Shown here: positions 18,076 through 27,800 of the stretch, piece by piece
Layout: each line of letters opens with the position of its first letter
How positions within the stretch are numbered: the stretch's first letter is position 1
Source of the DNA: Duncaniella dubosii
GTDB lineage: Bacteria; Bacteroidota; Bacteroidia; Bacteroidales; Muribaculaceae
DNA: 64,000 bases
Assembly (NCBI RefSeq): GCF_004803915.1
Contig: NZ_CP039396.1
Location: forward strand, 3,410,001 to 3,474,000
Direction: 5' to 3'
Position numbers and translations under genes: made by a program
The notes under the pieces: generated by a model
Told to the model about the DNA's origin: nothing
Databases searched by the model: none
Seen by the model: only the letters and a program-made list of their open reading frames with translations

Positions 18076-18546
18076 TTATTCCATGTTTTCATGCAGAATC
18101 GGAATCGGGCGTTTAAACACCTCTTTAAAAGAGATTAGTGTTTCCGTACGTCCGATACCTAGACGCAGTTTTTTGTGGATCACTTCAAGAAGATGCGCGT
18201 TATTATGGGCGAATATCTTGGCAAACACATCATAGCTGCCGGTGGTGAAATGGCAGTCGACAACTTCGGGAATCGCCTTCAGGCGCTCAACGACTTCATC
18301 GAACTTTGTGGGGTCATTGAGGATAAAACCTATGTAGGCGCATGTCTCATAGCCAACCGAAGGCGGATCGATGATGGTCTCAAACCCACGTATAATGCCA
18401 GAGGATGTTAGTTTTTGTATGCGCTGGTGTATGGCCGCTCCCGAAACATTGGTTTCCCGCGCAATTTCGAGAAATGGCTTGCGCGCATTATTGGAGAGCA
18501 TCTCAAGAATCTTGAAATCAAGAGTATCGAAGTGTTGTCGTGACAT
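18076..18546 (-). CDS. Lrp/AsnC-family transcriptional regulator
   Basis: A 156-residue regulator. The winged HTH covers residues about 5-60 (FDTLDFKILEMLSNNARKPF, then VSGAAIHQRIQKLTSSGII). The ligand-binding RAM domain covers about 70-145 (CAYIGFILNDPTKF, TTGSYDVFAKIF). Members sense amino acids or related metabolites and form octamers. It is the first gene of the minus-strand group with mtaB and the glycosyltransferase. A TAATTTTG box (18607-18600) lies about 55 bp upstream. The effector is unknown. Confidence 0.93.
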   Translation of the reverse strand: MSRQHFDTLDFKILEMLSNNARKPFLEIARETNVSGAAIHQRIQKLTSSGIIRGFETIIDPPSVGYETCAYIGFILNDPTKFDEVVERLKAIPEVVDCHFTTGSYDVFAKIFAHNNAHLLEVIHKKLRLGIGRTETLISFKEVFKRPIPILHENME

Positions 18547-18599
18547 CTAATAAAAAAAATTGGTAATCGCTATCGAAAGCGAATGTTACTTATGCGGTG

Positions 18600-18607
18600 C
18601 AAAATTA
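18600..18607 (-). promoter_or_regulatory. -7 promoter box of the Lrp/AsnC gene
   Basis: On the minus strand TAATTTTG followed by C matches the Bacteroidota -7 box. It is about 55 nt before the ATG at 18546. Confidence 0.6.
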
Positions 18608-18747
18608 CACAAAAAATTACAATCAGTAATCAGCACGGCCATATAAATTATAATTTTCAAGTCCACTTTATTTTCCGCTATAAGCGGTCTATGGTCCGGA
18701 ATCCAATGATTTCACATTAATTAAATGTCACAAAGCCTGCGCACAAG

Positions 18748-18778
18748 TTGCCTATATTGGGATTATATTATATCTTTG
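18748..18778 (+). promoter_or_regulatory. Promoter of lptD
   Basis: TTG (18748-18750), a 20-nt spacer and TATCTTTG (18771-18778) match the Bacteroidota -33/-7 promoter well. The leader before the start codon is about 85 nt. Confidence 0.8.
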
Positions 18779-18870
18779 CACCGATTTTCCACAAGTTAAC
18801 GGTAAAATCATTGCCGTTGTCACATTGACTGACGGCAATATGAATCGAACATTATATCTAAGGTGCGAAT

Positions 18871-21800
18871 TTGAGATCTTCTCACATCTACATAGTTGCT
18901 TTAGTGCTACTATGCGCCCTCTCGATGGGCGCATTCCCACGTCAGGTCGACCCTGATTCTGTCGCAGTCCCTTCCGGACCGCTTCCCGCTGTGACTGATT
19001 CGGCGGAAAGCATGTCCGCGCGTCCGCATTCCGACTCTCTGTCACGCCTTCTGCAGCGTCGCATGACAGCCAGTCCCGACACAGAACTGCAGTCCTCTTC
19101 ACGGTCTGCCGTTATGGACCGCACTCTGCTGCCGGCCGACTCCGCACAATATCCCGACTCGGCCTCTGCGATCGCCGGCGATTCACTCGGCTACGCCGCT
19201 GATTCGGCTACATCCGTAATAAACCGACACACATATGTGGCCGACACCACGCGCCGCCGACGTCTGAGTCGCACGCGAATAGCACCGCCTGAAAAAGGCT
19301 CGCGGATTGTCCGATCGAAAGTCGACCTTGACAACGCCGTCGACTTTTCAGCCAAAGACTCCCTTGTGCTCTACGGACGCAACAACGCATATATGTATGG
19401 CAGCTCCAAAGTGGAATACGGCACTCTGAAGCTTGACGCGCAGGAAATCCAGATGAATCTTGACAACTCTACGGTCTACGCCATCGGAGGCATAGACTCT
19501 ATCGGCGACGCATTCGGGACACCGGTCTTCGAAGACAACGGCACAAGCTATGAGTCGGAGACAATGCGCTACAATTTCAAGACCGAACAAGGATTCATCA
19601 CCAATGTCAAGACTCAGCAGGGCGAAGGATATGTGGTGGGCGGCCAGACCAAAAAGGTCGGCGAAGACACATATTATACGCAAAATGCCAAATACACCAC
19701 ATGCGACGACCATGACCATCCTCACTTCTATCTCCAGATGACGAAGGCTAAGATGCGTCCGGGCAAAGATGTGGTAAGCGGCCCTGCCTACATGGTGCTC
19801 GCCGGACTTCCACTCCCTCTTGCAGTGCCGTTCGGCTACTTCCCATTCTCCGAAAAATATTCGTCGGGCATCATCTTTCCATCGTTCGGCGACGACTACA
19901 ACCGTGGCTATTATCTGAGCAACGGAGGATATTACTTTGCCATCAGCGACAACATGGACCTTGCGCTAACAGGCGAAATCTACACCCTTGGCTCATGGGG
20001 TCTGCGTGCAAACTCCGCCTACGTGAAACGCTACAAGTATTCGGGAAATTTCAACATATCCTATCTTCAGACCGTCACCGGCGACAAGGGAATGCCCGAC
20101 TATTCCAAATCGACCAACTTTCAGGTCCTCTGGAGCCACAGTCAGGATTCCAAGGCCAATCCCAACATGAGCCTCTCGGCGAGTGTCAACTTCACTACAA
20201 GCGGATATACACGCAACGACCTGAATTCATACTATTCCAACGACTTCACCCAGAACACAAAGAGCAGCACTGTCAACATGACCTACCGTTTCCCCAACTC
20301 GAAATGGTCACTGTCGACCACCGCCAATGTCTCGCAGCGTTCACAAGACTCCACTCTTGCGGTCTCGTTCCCGAACTTCACACTTACAATGTCGCAGGTC
20401 TATCCTTTCAAACGCAAACGCGCGGTCGGCGAAGAAAAATGGTATGAGAAAATCAAGCTCTCTTATTCGGGACAATTCAACAATTCACTGACAGCGAAAC
20501 AAGACGAGTTCTTCAAGAAGAGCCTCGTGAAAGACTGGCGCAACGGCATGCGCCACAGCATCCCGGTAAGCGCTACGTTCAACCTCTTCAAATATCTCAA
20601 TCTCACGCCATCCATCAATCTCACCGACCGCATGTATACTACAAAGGTGCGTCGCCAGTGGGATCCTAACGCATCGGCCGAAGTGCTCGACACCACATAC
20701 AGTTTCTATAATGTATGGGACTTCAACGCCGCAGTGGCCCTTGATACAAAAATCTACGGCTTCTTCCAGCCGCTGCCGTTTCTCGGCGACAAGGTGAAAA
20801 TGATACGCCACGTCCTGACACCGACCATATCCTTCTCAGGCGCTCCCGATTTCGCGTCACCGTTCTTCGGCTACTACGGCAACTATCAGTATCCCGACGC
20901 TCAGGGCAACATGCAGACACGCACCTATTCCTACTTCCCGAATTCACTGTTCGGCGTACCGGGTCAGGGCAAAACCGGAGCGCTCAGCATATCGCTCGCC
21001 AATAACCTTGAAATGAAGGTCAAGTCTGACAACGACTCCATCGGGGAGAAAAAAGTCTCGCTGATAGAAAACCTGACGCTCTCACAAAGCTACAACTTTG
21101 CCGCCGACTCGATGCGATGGTCAAACCTCAACACATCCATCATGCTCAGACTCGTCAAGAATTTCAATCTTAACCTGTCGGCGACATGGGATGTCTACAC
21201 CTACGCGCTCAATGCCGCAGGAAATCCTGTCAGGGTCAACAAGCTCCGTATTTCCGAAGGCAAAGGCTGGGGCAAGCTTTCAAGTACCGGCACTTCGTTC
21301 AGCTACACATTCAACAACGACACCTTCAAAAAACTCTTTGGCAGAGACAAGGACAAAGATAAGAACAACGATAAGAACAACGACAAGAACAACGACAAGA
21401 ACAACTCCATGGACCAGAATTTTGCCGAAGATACGTCAGACTATCAGGGTAGCGACAAACGCAAAAGCAAAAAAAGTTCAAATATGGAGTTTGACGACGA
21501 CGGTTATATGAAATGGTCTGTCCCGTGGAATCTGACGTTCAACTACTCGGTCAACTACGGCTACGGCGAGTTTGACTACGACAAGCTTGAATACAAAGGC
21601 AAGATAACCCAGAACCTCTCGTTCTCAGGCAACATCCGCCCTACTGCCAACTGGAATTTCGGATTCTCCGCGAGCTATAACTTCGACACAAAAAAACTTG
21701 CCTACATGAACTGTAATATATCCCGCGACATGCACTGCTTCACCATGCGGGCAAGCTTCGTCCCTGTAGGTCCGTACAAGAGCTACAATTTCCATATTTC

Positions 21801-21876
21801 GGTCAAATCATCACTTCTCGCCGATCTCAAATACGATAAACGGTCATCATACTCAAATGGCGTCAGCTGGTATTAA
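18871..21876 (+). CDS. lptD: LPS assembly outer-membrane protein LptD
   Basis: A 1001-residue outer-membrane protein that inserts lipopolysaccharide in the outer leaflet. It appears to start at TTG (18871). A TAA lies in frame at 18859-18861, no ATG is available before the signal peptide, and AAGG stands 7 nt upstream. The signal peptide is residues 1-22. A low-complexity Ser/Asp/Ala region covers about 25-145. An OstA-like periplasmic beta-jellyroll runs from about 150 to 300 (LKLDAQEIQMNLDNSTVYAI), then a large barrel. A KNND repeat lies at about 831-845 inside a loop. A strong terminator follows. Confidence 0.88.
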   Translation: MRSSHIYIVALVLLCALSMGAFPRQVDPDSVAVPSGPLPAVTDSAESMSARPHSDSLSRLLQRRMTASPDTELQSSSRSAVMDRTLLPADSAQYPDSASAIAGDSLGYAADSATSVINRHTYVADTTRRRRLSRTRIAPPEKGSRIVRSKVDLDNAVDFSAKDSLVLYGRNNAYMYGSSKVEYGTLKLDAQEIQMNLDNSTVYAIGGIDSIGDAFGTPVFEDNGTSYESETMRYNFKTEQGFITNVKTQQGEGYVVGGQTKKVGEDTYYTQNAKYTTCDDHDHPHFYLQMTKAKMRPGKDVVSGPAYMVLAGLPLPLAVPFGYFPFSEKYSSGIIFPSFGDDYNRGYYLSNGGYYFAISDNMDLALTGEIYTLGSWGLRANSAYVKRYKYSGNFNISYLQTVTGDKGMPDYSKSTNFQVLWSHSQDSKANPNMSLSASVNFTTSGYTRNDLNSYYSNDFTQNTKSSTVNMTYRFPNSKWSLSTTANVSQRSQDSTLAVSFPNFTLTMSQVYPFKRKRAVGEEKWYEKIKLSYSGQFNNSLTAKQDEFFKKSLVKDWRNGMRHSIPVSATFNLFKYLNLTPSINLTDRMYTTKVRRQWDPNASAEVLDTTYSFYNVWDFNAAVALDTKIYGFFQPLPFLGDKVKMIRHVLTPTISFSGAPDFASPFFGYYGNYQYPDAQGNMQTRTYSYFPNSLFGVPGQGKTGALSISLANNLEMKVKSDNDSIGEKKVSLIENLTLSQSYNFAADSMRWSNLNTSIMLRLVKNFNLNLSATWDVYTYALNAAGNPVRVNKLRISEGKGWGKLSSTGTSFSYTFNNDTFKKLFGRDKDKDKNNDKNNDKNNDKNNSMDQNFAEDTSDYQGSDKRKSKKSSNMEFDDDGYMKWSVPWNLTFNYSVNYGYGEFDYDKLEYKGKITQNLSFSGNIRPTANWNFGFSASYNFDTKKLAYMNCNISRDMHCFTMRASFVPVGPYKSYNFHISVKSSLLADLKYDKRSSYSNGVSWY
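21361..21405 (+). repeat. 12-bp tandem repeat inside lptD
   Basis: About 3.75 copies of the unit AAGAACAACGAC/T encode (KNND)n in frame, directly after a DKDKD stretch. The repeat count can change by slippage without breaking the frame. Confidence 0.9.
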
Positions 21877-21899
21877 ACAAAATTCATACTTCAATTGTT

Positions 21900-21945
21900 A
21901 ATTAATGTGACGGAAAGCAAATGCTGCCGTCACATTAATTTTTTG
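21900..21945 (+). terminator. Terminator of lptD
   Basis: A perfect 14-bp stem (AATTAATGTGACGG / CCGTCACATTAATT) with a 13-nt loop is followed by TTTT. Confidence 0.92.
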
Positions 21946-22022
21946 CTCCACTGCCACCTCCTCCTCAACCACCTGACACGTTTATCATCAACTATTATTA
22001 CTTACATTTAACAACAACAGTA

Positions 22023-22538
22023 ATGAAAAAAATTCTTCTTATCATGTGTGCCGTCATCGGGATGGCCATTAGTGCACATGCTCAAAGAGCACAGCTTCAA
22101 ATCGGTTATGGCGGCTACACACAGATGGATGCGACCGACATGCACGACGGTGGTACAATCAACAACGCATGGGGCGCTCTTACAGCCGGTGTCAACTTCA
22201 AGGTTGCTCCAAGCTTCTATCTCGGAGCGAGCTACACATTCTCAAGCGCAAGCTACAAACATGAGGACGATGCCAACGCCTACTACCATGTAATCATGCT
22301 CAACGGCCGTTATGACTATTACCGCAACAGCATTGTCAAGCTCTATGCCCATCTGGGAGTCGGTGTCGACATCACTCACATCACCGTCGACGACTGGTCA
22401 GAGAACAAGGCTTACTTCGCATTTCAAGCCTCTCCCTTAGGAGCGGAGGTTGGTCTCAGCCGAGTGACAAGCTTCTTCGGCGAACTCGGCTTCGGCGCAC
22501 AGGGCCTTCTCCAAGTCGGTTTCCGTTTCAATCTTTAA
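22023..22538 (+). CDS. Small outer-membrane beta-barrel protein
   Basis: A 171-residue protein with a clear signal peptide (MKKILLIMCAVIGMAISAHA). The mature part alternates strands and loops like an eight-strand barrel (LGASYTFSSASY, HVIMLNGRYDYY, KLYAHLGVGVDI) and ends in a typical aromatic C-terminus (VGFRFNL). It stands 145 bp after lptD, separated by a terminator, so it has its own promoter. The function is unknown. Confidence 0.8.
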   Translation: MKKILLIMCAVIGMAISAHAQRAQLQIGYGGYTQMDATDMHDGGTINNAWGALTAGVNFKVAPSFYLGASYTFSSASYKHEDDANAYYHVIMLNGRYDYYRNSIVKLYAHLGVGVDITHITVDDWSENKAYFAFQASPLGAEVGLSRVTSFFGELGFGAQGLLQVGFRFNL

Positions 22539-22569
22539 AAAGCCTGACCGATAAACATATCAAGATCCA

Positions 22570-22806
22570 ATGAGCGACAGAATCTCTTACGAAGAACGGA
22601 AAGATCTACCCGACAGCGTATACGGGCTGCCGGAACGGCGCGAGTATCCGATGCCGGATGCCGCACATGTCAGAGCCGCTGAAGCATATTTCAGATATTG
22701 CCCGGAAGATATGAAGCCAAAACTGGCCAAGGCCATATTGGAACACGCACGCGAATACGGAGTTGACGTTGAAAGCCCGACCGTACTGTCCTACGCCAAC
22801 GAATAG
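22570..22806 (+). CDS. Conserved small protein, DUF6582-like
   Basis: A 78-residue protein rich in charged residues with no signal peptide. Its N-terminus (YEERKDLPDSVYGLPERREYPMPDAAHVRAAEAYF) has the layout of short proteins that I associate with DUF6582 and with phage or plasmid proteins: ERKxLPDSxFxLPxxRxYPxxDxxHxRxA. I recall this from memory and did not search. It starts 32 bp after the barrel gene, so it may share that transcript. No function is known to me. Confidence 0.65.
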   Translation: MSDRISYEERKDLPDSVYGLPERREYPMPDAAHVRAAEAYFRYCPEDMKPKLAKAILEHAREYGVDVESPTVLSYANE

Positions 22807-23017
22807 AGAATAATCATCCACGTGATTTTATCCACACTGCGGATGGAGCTCGCCACGGCCACTATATGACCCGGACAAGGCTCCATCCGCACTACACATT
22901 ATCTATACCATATTTCATTTCCCACACGGCCATATTCAGCAAGACAGACTCAAACCGCAGAATTGGCATTTTAACAACTATTATGCGTTTTTATTAGGGA
23001 TAAATCTGTTTTTTCAA

Positions 23018-23025
23018 TACTTTTG
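23018..23025 (+). promoter_or_regulatory. -7 promoter box of the ECF sigma factor gene
   Basis: TACTTTTG lies 34 nt before the ATG at 23059. No TTG is present at the usual -33 distance, so another sigma factor or an activator could be used. Confidence 0.5.
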
Positions 23026-23058
23026 TAGAAATTAGTGCTATTAACCCACCCAATCCTT

Positions 23059-23619
23059 ATGAGCAAAGAGGCAAAACTTGACGATGAAAAACTTGTGGAA
23101 CGCCTGAGAGATCCTTCGACGTGCCGCGAGGCTTTCGGCGACCTTATCAAGACCTACTCCGAACCGCTCTATCGCCAGATACGACGCACGGTCCAGTCTC
23201 ACGAGGATACTGACGATATTCTGCAAAACACCTTTCTGAAAGCATGGCAAAACATCGAAAATTTCAGAGGCGATGCAAAACTGTCGACATGGCTATATAA
23301 AATAGCCATCAACGAGAGCCTTTCATTCCTTGAAAAAGAACGCAAAAGACGCGGACTCTCACTCGACGACGAGGAATCCGGAATGATATCCCTTATTCAG
23401 GCCGACACCAACATCGACGGCGACAGGCTTGCACAGAGACTGCGTGAGGCCATAGCCACCCTCCCTGAAAAACAGCGCCTCGTTTTCAATATGCGATACT
23501 ACGACGATATGAAATATGAACAGATGTCGGAAATAATGGGGACATCGGTCGGAGCTTTGAAAGCATCTTACCACCTTGCCGTCAAAAAAATCGAACAATT
23601 TTTCGAAGATAGCGATTAA
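23059..23619 (+). CDS. ECF-type RNA polymerase sigma factor
   Basis: A 186-residue sigma-70 family factor, read from the ATG at 23059. Region 2 covers about 25-90 (DTDDILQNTFLKAWQNIENFRGDAKLSTWLYKIAINES; only parts are needed for the call). Region 4 covers about 130-180 (LPEKQRLVFNMRYYDDMKYEQMSEIMGTSVGALKASYHLAVKKI). The next two genes run in the same direction: a membrane protein with the size and position of an anti-sigma factor, and a Spy-like periplasmic protein. The set looks like an envelope-stress response unit. Confidence 0.93.
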   Translation: MSKEAKLDDEKLVERLRDPSTCREAFGDLIKTYSEPLYRQIRRTVQSHEDTDDILQNTFLKAWQNIENFRGDAKLSTWLYKIAINESLSFLEKERKRRGLSLDDEESGMISLIQADTNIDGDRLAQRLREAIATLPEKQRLVFNMRYYDDMKYEQMSEIMGTSVGALKASYHLAVKKIEQFFEDSD

Positions 23620-23694
23620 ACTTCACGACCTTAGAAGAGTCTAACAGTTAAAATAGGCAAAACAAGTCCTTAAGCTTCAAAAAAACAGACACCG

Positions 23695-24162
23695 ATGAAA
23701 GATATATTAACAAAAGTCGACCGAAACGACGGAATGACCGTTCCAGATGGTTATTTCGACGATTTCGCGGCTAAAATGATGGCTTCGCTCCCTGAAAAGG
23801 AATGGGAGAGCCCGGCATCCAAGGTGATGCCGAGGTCATTCTGGCAGAAGGTCAGGCCCTATGTCTACCTTGCAGCCATGTTTATGGGTGTATGGTGCAT
23901 GATGAAGATGTTTGATCTGATGCGCTCCGACTCATACGGCCTTCAAATCGAAAATAACCCCGTGATGACAGCTGCAATAGGCAACGACCATTTCATCAAT
24001 GACTATTTCATCAATGAATGTGATGTCAACGACTATCAGCTCATGGAAGACCTCTACGAGACCGGTTTTGACCCGGAAGAGACCGACATGGGAATGGTGG
24101 TAGACGTGGCCGATTCAGTCTCTTTGCCCGATTCACCTGAATTTCCGCTCTCTGAAATCTAA
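23695..24162 (+). CDS. Single-pass membrane protein, candidate anti-sigma factor
   Basis: A 155-residue protein of no family that I recognise. Residues 1-55 are cytoplasmic in character (MTVPDGYFDDFAAKMMASLPEKEW). One hydrophobic segment spans about 59-75 (YVYLAAMFMGVWCMM). The rest is acidic (NECDVNDYQLMEDLYETGFDPEETD). Its place 75 bp after the ECF sigma gene, and the N-in topology with one TM segment, fit an anti-sigma factor. No HCC zinc motif is present. The role is an inference from context. Confidence 0.7.
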   Translation: MKDILTKVDRNDGMTVPDGYFDDFAAKMMASLPEKEWESPASKVMPRSFWQKVRPYVYLAAMFMGVWCMMKMFDLMRSDSYGLQIENNPVMTAAIGNDHFINDYFINECDVNDYQLMEDLYETGFDPEETDMGMVVDVADSVSLPDSPEFPLSEI

Positions 24163-24242
24163 AAAACATTAAAGTCATCTTTCAGAATATCTACTACACA
24201 TTCTTCTGACAGACAAACCTCAGCAACTATTCCAACATTCCT

Positions 24243-24704
24243 ATGAAAAAGATTGCCCTTTCACTCATCCTCATCCTTTCCACGATTATCTTGCCTCTAA
24301 GCGCCCAGACAAGACCATCCGGCCGTGAACGTGAAGTATGGATGAAAGAAATGCAGCAGTACAAAAACGACTTCATAGCAAAAAAACTTGTCCTGACTGA
24401 TGAGCAGAAGGCTAAATTCCTCCCGCTTTACACAACTATGGACGAGGAAATACGCAAAGCGCAGGGCGAAACGGAAAAGCTCTACCGCCAGACCCTGAAA
24501 AAAGACAGCAAGGCCACAGATCTTGAATATGAGAAAGCTGCCGAAGCTGTCTATGAGCTTAAAGGCCGGGAGAATGAAATAGAGATGAAATATTTCAAGG
24601 AATTCAAACAGATTCTCACTCCACGTCAGCTCTTCCAGCTTAAAGACGCCGAGCGTGATTTCACGCGTGAGCTTATGAAACAACACCGCCGGCGGCGCAA
24701 ATAA
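24243..24704 (+). CDS. Spy/CpxP-like periplasmic protein
   Basis: A 153-residue exported, highly charged helical protein. The signal peptide ends with LPLSAQ at about residue 22. It has two LTxxQ-like motifs, LTDEQKAKF (near 51) and LTPRQLFQL (near 127), as in the Spy/CpxP/CnrX type. It ends with a basic RRRRK tail. Such proteins act as periplasmic chaperones or stress sensors. It is the third gene after an ECF sigma factor, which supports an envelope-stress role. Confidence 0.75.
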   Translation: MKKIALSLILILSTIILPLSAQTRPSGREREVWMKEMQQYKNDFIAKKLVLTDEQKAKFLPLYTTMDEEIRKAQGETEKLYRQTLKKDSKATDLEYEKAAEAVYELKGRENEIEMKYFKEFKQILTPRQLFQLKDAERDFTRELMKQHRRRRK

Positions 24705-24820
24705 GACGCAACCACTCCACGCCACCGATAAAAATTTTCATATACACGATATTAAAATTTCATGTCAGTATTTTACAGGTACTGACATTTTTTCTATCCC
24801 AACCAACATATTTTTAAACT

Positions 24821-27800
24821 ATGCGTATCGGTAAAATATTCATCCTGCTGTTTACGTTCATATCAGTTTCCATCCATATAGACATGAACGCAAACACCCC
24901 TAAGACTCCTGACTTTGCATATCCCAAGACTGTCAGCACCGAATCACTGCGACAACTGTCTGCAGCCCTCAAGACAGACGACGGGCCTAAAGTGGTGCGT
25001 GCTCTCATGGACTACTATCTTGCCCGGACGGCCATCGACAGCGGAAACGCAGGAAATGCTCTTGCCAAAATCGACAGTATAGCCACTGCAAGCTCCGACG
25101 ACATACTGAAGAGCATGCTTTTCACTCTCGAAGCCGACATATATTCGGCGCTATATATGAATCAAAGATGGAAATACGACTCTCGCGAAACCCCGACGAC
25201 TCCACTGCCCGACGATTTCAACGAATGGAACGGCCTTCAATTCCGCTCACGCATTTCCGCTCTTCTCGACAAAGCCCTGAATTTCACGCCTGCCCTGAAA
25301 ACTGTGCCCATCGGAAAATATTCATCCGTAATCGACCTTTCGGCCGGAGGGGGAAATAGCGTCTCGTCCATAACCGTCGTCCGCACGACGGAGATATACT
25401 ATCCGACGCTCTACGATTTCGTTGCCAACCGTGCCATCTCGCTTCTCAGCTCAAACGGAATCATCAATTCAGTCCTTTCATGGGGACTGCTTACACGCCA
25501 TGACCTCTACACGGCTCTTCCGTTCTCCAAATACGACCCCAACGTCGGACGCATACTTGAACTGTATGCCTCTCTGCTAAAATTCCACGCGCCCGGTTCT
25601 GCACCGTTTATCAACACAGACCTACAGCGTCTTACGTTTATTTCCGAGCGAGTCTACCAAGACAATTCCATGTCTGTGTCAGACAGGAAGAGCCGGCTTC
25701 TGCGTGAATTGTATGACGAAAACAGCTCGTCGGAATATTCCGGAGATATCCTTCTTGCTTTCCCCGACAGCTACAACGATCCACGGTGGCTCTACGCCTC
25801 CATCGGCCACAATATCAAAACATATCCGGCCTATCCGCTAAAAAACAACCTGATCAACAAACGGACACGCATTGCCGAGCAGGAAATCTATGTGACCGCT
25901 CCATCTGTCGTAGCCCCCGAAACTGAAACTGAGTTGAAACTCCGGATTTCAAACGTCGTATCGGGAAAGGTATATATATATAATGTGTCGTCGTCACTAC
26001 TGACAGACAATAGTTATGCCGTAGCCGGACTGCCAAAATTTAAACCTGTGGCAGTACTCCCGTTCAAATCAGCTGAAACGGAAGTTCCATTCAAGGAAAA
26101 TATAAATCTGAAATATAAATTTCCGTCAGCCGGAAACTATATCGCAATTCCGACAATCGACGGCAAACCGGTCACAGGGAAAAAGTGGTATGACAAAATT
26201 CATGTGACCGCTTACGCCATTGCATCGTCAAGATTCGAATCCGCAAGTCTATGGGCGCTCGATGCAAAGACCGGCGCACCGGTCGAAGGCGCTGAATTCA
26301 CCTTGTATCCCAACAACCGGCGTGGGGACTCCTCGCCAAAGACTATCGGCAAAACCAATGCCGAGGGTTCAGCTGCCTGTTCGTCAAACGGCTACGTGAC
26401 GCTGACAAAAGGGACCGACCGCTACGCAAATCCGCTATGGATCTACTCCGACGACAATAAATTTGAAGAAAAATGGTATAAATCAGCGTCCGGCTACAGC
26501 TCCCTGCCGCTATATCATCCCGGCGACAGCGTGGAGTGGATGGCTATCGTATATGAATATCAGCGCAAAAACCACCGCCCTGTAATCGGGAAAGAGGTAA
26601 CAGCCATCCTGCGCAACGCCAGCTACATGGCAATCGACACACTGAAACTGACCACTGATCCATTCGGCCGTATCAACGGAAATTTCATACTTCCGAAAGA
26701 AGGCTTGACAGGCACCTTCCATATCTCCCTTGAGAATTATGGCGACGCTGTCAGGTTCACGGTATCCGACTACAAACTGCCGACATTCCGCGTAATCCTC
26801 GATCCGGTCGAATGTGACTATCCATCGGCCGGTGCAGCCACTCTGCGAGGACACATAGAGACCTATGCAGGCTTCCCTGTGGCCAACGCCGGTCTGACTG
26901 TTGACATTTCAGCCCTACAACGCACTCGCTGGTGGTGGAACAGACCTGCAGAAGTCAAGTTCTCCACCCTTGAAGCCACATCAGATGAAAAAGGCGATAT
27001 TGAAATCACTTTGCCAAAAGACCTTCTGGAAATCTCTCCGATTCCCGGCGGCATTTTCTCTGTGACTATTTCAGCTCTTTCACCTTCCGGCGAGACTCAG
27101 ACGGCCTCGACAATATTCACTATGGGTTCACGCTACGTAATCCGTCCGTCTGTGCCCGAAAACATCGACATCTCCTCTCCGACCGCCGCAATCAGGCTAC
27201 AGACCGTCAATTATCAGGATTCCACAATAGCTATGCCTGTCAACTATGAAGTCATACGCGATTCAGCAACCATCCTGCGCGGGACAATCAGGCCGGCCGA
27301 CGCGACCATTGATCTCACCTCGCTTGCATCAGGGCCTTGCGAACTCCGCTTCTCGCTCGCAGACAGTGCCATGGCAGAGCCTGTGAGCCAAAACGTCGTG
27401 CTCTATCGTCCGACAGACACCGCGACACCTGTTCCAGGCCGTCTGCTATGGTATCCGACCGATAAAGTTTCAATCAAAGGCAGCACCGCTGCCTCATGGC
27501 TATATGCCGTTGACTGTCCGACAAACCTTCTGGTAAGCATCCACACAGACTCCAAACTCATTTCCCGGCGATGGGTGAAAGCCGGCGAAGGAATGCACAC
27601 ACTCCCGATAGAGCTTCCCGCAGGGGTCGATGAAGCGTCTGTAGAAATCTCGCTTACCGGCAACTACCGCAACTCATCGGCAAGACTCACAGCAAAACGC
27701 GACATGCCCGCCAAAGGCATAAAGTTCATAAGCGAGTCGTTCCGCGACCGTCTCGTACCGGGTAGCGAGGAGACATGGACTTTCCGCGTCGTAGACCGGT

